Of a DNA stretch of 25,957 nucleotides, positions 23,498-25,957 are shown piece after piece. Location: positions 1 through 25,957 of the forward strand of contig JBBING010000027.1 of NCBI GenBank assembly GCA_037444005.1, written 5' to 3'. The translations under genes were made by a program, and so were the position numbers. The DNA comes from DATLZC01 sp037444005 (lineage in GTDB: Bacteria; Chloroflexota; Dehalococcoidia; DSTF01; JACRBR01). The first letter of the stretch is position 1, and the number at the start of each line of letters is the position of its first letter. The notes beneath the pieces are model-generated. The model worked only from the letters and a program-made list of their open reading frames with translations, was not told where the DNA came from and searched no databases.

Positions 23498-23698
23498 ATG
23501 CCTATCGTGCGGGTAGAGATGTGGCCGGGGCGCACGCACGCCCAGAAGCAGGAGCTGGCGCGCGCGATCACCGAGGCCATCTGCAACATCGCCCACACCA
23601 CGCCCGAAAACACCATCATCATCTTCGAGGACGTGCCGAAGGAGAACTGGGCGCAAGGCGGCCGGCTCGCTTCGGACGAGGAAGAACGGGCCTCGTAA
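23498..23698 (+). CDS. 4-oxalocrotonate tautomerase-family protein
   Basis: A small 66-residue tautomerase-superfamily protein, expected to assemble as a hexamer. Pro follows the initiator Met (MPIVRVEMWPGRT) and becomes the catalytic N-terminal base after Met removal. Numbering from that Pro, Arg11 is conserved, position 39 is Ile instead of the Arg of classic 4-OT, and position 50 is Trp instead of Phe. The substrate may therefore differ from 2-hydroxymuconate. AGGAGG (23485-23490) sits 7 bases before the ATG. No aromatic-degradation genes are nearby. Confidence 0.9.
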   Translation: MPIVRVEMWPGRTHAQKQELARAITEAICNIAHTTPENTIIIFEDVPKENWAQGGRLASDEEERAS

Positions 23699-23791
23699 CG
23701 CGCCGCGGCTCCCGTGGTTTGAAGATCGGACGATACTACGGTGGGCGGCCGCACCCGTGGGCTGCGGTGGCCGGGCCTGCCGAAGGACGGC

Positions 23792-23797
23792 TATAAT
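23792..23797 (+). promoter_or_regulatory. -10 element upstream of ftsH
   Basis: A perfect TATAAT at 23792-23797 in GC-rich DNA. No good -35 lies 16-18 bases upstream. Transcription would start near 23804, about 47 bases before the ftsH ATG and just before an 8-codon open frame (23811-23837). Confidence 0.55.
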
Positions 23798-23850
23798 AAC
23801 GGTGACAACGATGGACGTCGTCCCGCTGACGCCCTAGAACCGGGGCATGG

Positions 23851-25851
23851 ATGAATTCCCGCTGGCTGCGCAACAGCTTTATTTATCTCCTCATTTTGGT
23901 CGCGGTCATCGCGATCGTCGTCTCGTTCTTCCGCTCCTCGGGCGGATCCGAGAGCAAGACGCTCACTGAGGTCATCCAGTACGCCCAGCAGGGCAAGGTC
24001 GAGAGCATCGACGTCTCCGGACAGTCGCTCACCGTAAAGCTGAAGGGCGATTCGTCCACCATCAAGTCGCGCCTGCCCGAAGGGACGGACCTCTTCCAGC
24101 TCCTCAAGGACAACAACGTCGACTACGTCGACGACAACATCCAGATCAACGTGAAGCAGCCGAGCCAGTTCGGCAACTGGATCGGGCTGCTCATCAACTT
24201 CCTGCCGCTCCTCATCTTCGGCGCCATCCTCATCTTCATGATGCGGCAGGCCCAGGGATCGAACACGCAGGCCATGAACTTCGGGAAGAGCCGCGCGCGT
24301 ATGTTCACCGGGAACAAGCCGACAGTGACCTTCGTGGATGTGGCCGGCGTCGACGAGGCGAAGGAGGAGCTGCAGGAGGTCGTCGAGTTCTTGAAATACC
24401 CGGAGAAGTTCGCTTCGCTGGGCGCCCGCATTCCCCGCGGTGTCCTCCTGGTCGGGCCGCCTGGCACCGGCAAGACCCTGCTCTCGCGGGCGGTCGCGGG
24501 CGAGGCAGGCGTGCCGTTCTTCTCCATCAGCGGCTCGGAGTTCGTCGAGATGTTCGTCGGCGTCGGCGCCAGCCGCGTCCGGGACCTGTTCGACCAGGCC
24601 AAGCGGAACGCGCCGTGCATCGTCTTCGTGGACGAGATCGACGCGGTGGGACGCCAGCGGGGCGCCGGCCTCGGCGGCAGCCACGATGAGCGCGAGCAGA
24701 CACTGAACCAGATTCTCGTCGAGATGGACGGCTTCGACACGAACACGAACGTCATCGTGATCGCGGCGACGAACCGTCCCGACATTCTCGACCCCGCGCT
24801 TCTGCGGCCGGGCCGCTTCGACCGGCAGGTCGTGCTGGACCGGCCCGACGTGCGCGGCCGGCAGGCCATCCTCGAGGTGCACACGAAGGGCAAGCCCCTC
24901 GACAAGGACGTCGATCTGCTGACGCTGGCGAAGCAGACGCCGGGCTTCTCGGGCGCTGACCTGGCGAACCTGGTGAACGAGGCCGCGATCCTGGCCGCCC
25001 GCGCCAACAAGAAGCGCATCTCGATGAAGGAGTTCAACGAGGCGGTCGACCGGGTGATCGCGGGCCCCGAGCGCAAGAGCCGCGTCATCACGCCCGAGGA
25101 GAAGCGCATCATCGCGTACCACGAGGCGGGCCACGCGCTCGTGGGGTGGGCGCTGCCGCACGCGGACCCGCCGTTCAAGATCAGCATCGTGTCGCGGGGC
25201 ATGGCCGGCGGCTTCACGCGCTTCCTGCCTGAAGAGGACCGGCACCTGGGCACACGGTCGCAGTATCAGGACATGCTCGCGGCGACGCTCGGCGGACACG
25301 TGGCCGAAGAGCTCGTGCTGGGCGAGATGACCACGGGTCCGCAGAACGACATCGAGCGCGCCACGCACATCGCCCGGCAGATGGTCACCCAGTGGGGCAT
25401 GAGCGAGCGGCTGGGCCCGCGGACGTTCGGCCGGAAGGAAGAGCTCATCTTCCTCGGCCGCGAGATCGCCGAGCAGCGCAACTACTCGGAGAAGGTCGCC
25501 GAGGAGATCGACGAAGAGGTCCGCCGCATCATCGACAAGGCGTACCACACGGCGAAGAAAGTGCTCACCGAGAACCGCGAGAAGCTCGACCAGATCGTCG
25601 AGGTCTTGCTCGAGGTCGAGACCATCGAGGGCGAGGACCTGCAGACGCTGCTGTCGACCTCGGTCGAGGAGTGGCGCGCGATTCGCGAGCAGCAGAAGGC
25701 GGGGACGCCGCCCAGCGCGCCCGGAACGCCGGCGGAAGCGAAGCAGCCGAGCGAGGAGTCCTCGACGCAGCCGCAGGTCGGGAAGCCCGGGCTCGCCTGG
25801 GGCGCCCAGGCCAACATCGCCGTCGAAGGCCCCGGCGGACCGTCCACGTAA
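23851..25851 (+). CDS. ftsH: ATP-dependent zinc metalloprotease FtsH
   Basis: A 666-residue membrane-anchored AAA+ protease that degrades misfolded membrane proteins and regulators. Layout: TM1 (about 9-27), a short extracytoplasmic domain, TM2 (about 111-131), then the AAA module with Walker A GPPGTGKT (202-209), Walker B IVFVDEID (257-264), the pore loop (FVEMFVGVGA) and SRH RPGRFDR (319-325). The protease domain has HEAGH (424-428), with D500 in GPQNDIERAT as third zinc ligand. A Pro/Ser/Glu-rich tail of about 60 residues ends the protein. The ATG at 23851 has no clear Shine-Dalgarno. A terminator follows. Confidence 0.98.
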   Translation: MNSRWLRNSFIYLLILVAVIAIVVSFFRSSGGSESKTLTEVIQYAQQGKVESIDVSGQSLTVKLKGDSSTIKSRLPEGTDLFQLLKDNNVDYVDDNIQINVKQPSQFGNWIGLLINFLPLLIFGAILIFMMRQAQGSNTQAMNFGKSRARMFTGNKPTVTFVDVAGVDEAKEELQEVVEFLKYPEKFASLGARIPRGVLLVGPPGTGKTLLSRAVAGEAGVPFFSISGSEFVEMFVGVGASRVRDLFDQAKRNAPCIVFVDEIDAVGRQRGAGLGGSHDEREQTLNQILVEMDGFDTNTNVIVIAATNRPDILDPALLRPGRFDRQVVLDRPDVRGRQAILEVHTKGKPLDKDVDLLTLAKQTPGFSGADLANLVNEAAILAARANKKRISMKEFNEAVDRVIAGPERKSRVITPEEKRIIAYHEAGHALVGWALPHADPPFKISIVSRGMAGGFTRFLPEEDRHLGTRSQYQDMLAATLGGHVAEELVLGEMTTGPQNDIERATHIARQMVTQWGMSERLGPRTFGRKEELIFLGREIAEQRNYSEKVAEEIDEEVRRIIDKAYHTAKKVLTENREKLDQIVEVLLEVETIEGEDLQTLLSTSVEEWRAIREQQKAGTPPSAPGTPAEAKQPSEESSTQPQVGKPGLAWGAQANIAVEGPGGPST

Positions 25852-25874
25852 CGCGGACGCCAACGACGACTCCG

Positions 25875-25904
25875 GGCCCGCCGCGAGGCGGGCCTGTTCA
25901 ATTT
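25875..25904. terminator. Terminator after ftsH, possibly bidirectional
   Basis: A perfect 8-base-pair stem (GGCCCGCC, 25875-25882, with 25887-25894), loop GCGA, then TGTTCAATTT. It lies 23 bases after the ftsH stop. A possible convergent gene ends right beside it at 25898. Confidence 0.75.
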
Positions 25905-25957
25905 CTGAGCTGGTCCAGATAGATCCCGTACACCACACTAGAGATGAGGCGGGGTAG
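25898..25957 (-). CDS. Possible C-terminal end of a convergent gene (partial)
   Basis: Read on the minus strand from the window edge, the frame is open and ends LPRLISSVVYGIYLDQLRN followed by TGA, directly before the terminator hairpin. The composition (AT-richer, balanced hydrophobic/polar residues) looks protein-like rather than like the Arg/Ser-rich shadow frames. Nineteen residues are too few to name a family or to be sure it is coding. Confidence 0.35.
   Translation of the reverse strand, partial: LPRLISSVVYGIYLDQLRN

Noticed and set aside
22132..23796. A 554-codon plus-strand frame across the membrane-protein gene and the tautomerase
   Set aside because: Composition (Arg/Glu/Gly-rich, no recognisable domain) and position antisense to a clear membrane protein mark it as a shadow frame.
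23791..25938. A 715-codon open frame on the minus strand opposite ftsH
   Set aside because: It lies antisense to the fully motif-supported ftsH; its long Asp/Arg/Val-rich product is a shadow caused by high GC at third positions.

Overview
The window is about 26 kb of GC-rich bacterial chromosome with densely packed housekeeping genes. The S-box (SAM-I) riboswitch, short-form AhcY, type-2 TyrS, many serine/arginine-rich antisense open frames and several conserved but uncharacterised small proteins fit an uncultured member of the Chloroflexota (Dehalococcoidia-like). That placement is an inference from protein style only; there is no rRNA here. No transposase, integrase, phage gene or CRISPR array was seen.

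Layout. (1) 1-2355, plus strand: a TetR-type regulator, an AT-rich near-perfect palindrome that could be its operator, and a secreted protein that keeps most copper ligands of the PHM/dopamine beta-monooxygenase fold, closed by a strong terminator. (2) 2465-3387, minus strand: a small C-terminally membrane-anchored protein and an HD-domain hydrolase. (3) 3480-7653, plus strand: gatC-gatA (no gatB in the window), two small uncharacterised proteins, a class I/II aminotransferase and a DinB-like protein. (4) 7696-12742, minus strand: tRNA-Ala(CGC), ftsY (apparently starting at CTG), an acidic-tailed conserved protein, and the overlapping set UroD/MtaA-like - ribF - tyrS. (5) 12760-18548, minus strand: a SAM-I riboswitch with its terminator and promoter, followed by mtnA - mtnP - GNAT - ahcY - metK. 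This is a SAM-controlled unit that starts recycling of methylthioadenosine and S-adenosylhomocysteine and remakes SAM. (6) 18565-23334, minus strand: HAD hydrolase, class A beta-lactamase-like lipoprotein, cinA and a GT-C-like polytopic membrane protein. (7) 23498-25904, plus strand: a 4-oxalocrotonate tautomerase-like protein and ftsH. The last 60 bases look like the 3' end of a convergent gene.

The most interesting points are the copper monooxygenase-like protein in which one expected His ligand appears lost beside a Met cluster; the five-gene SAM-cycle operon carrying an unexplained acetyltransferase, with a zinc-type methyltransferase-like gene just downstream; promoters placed so that cinA and the beta-lactamase-like gene would be leaderless GTG starts; and the CTG start of ftsY behind a good Shine-Dalgarno. 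All functions are read from motifs by eye; no database search was run.
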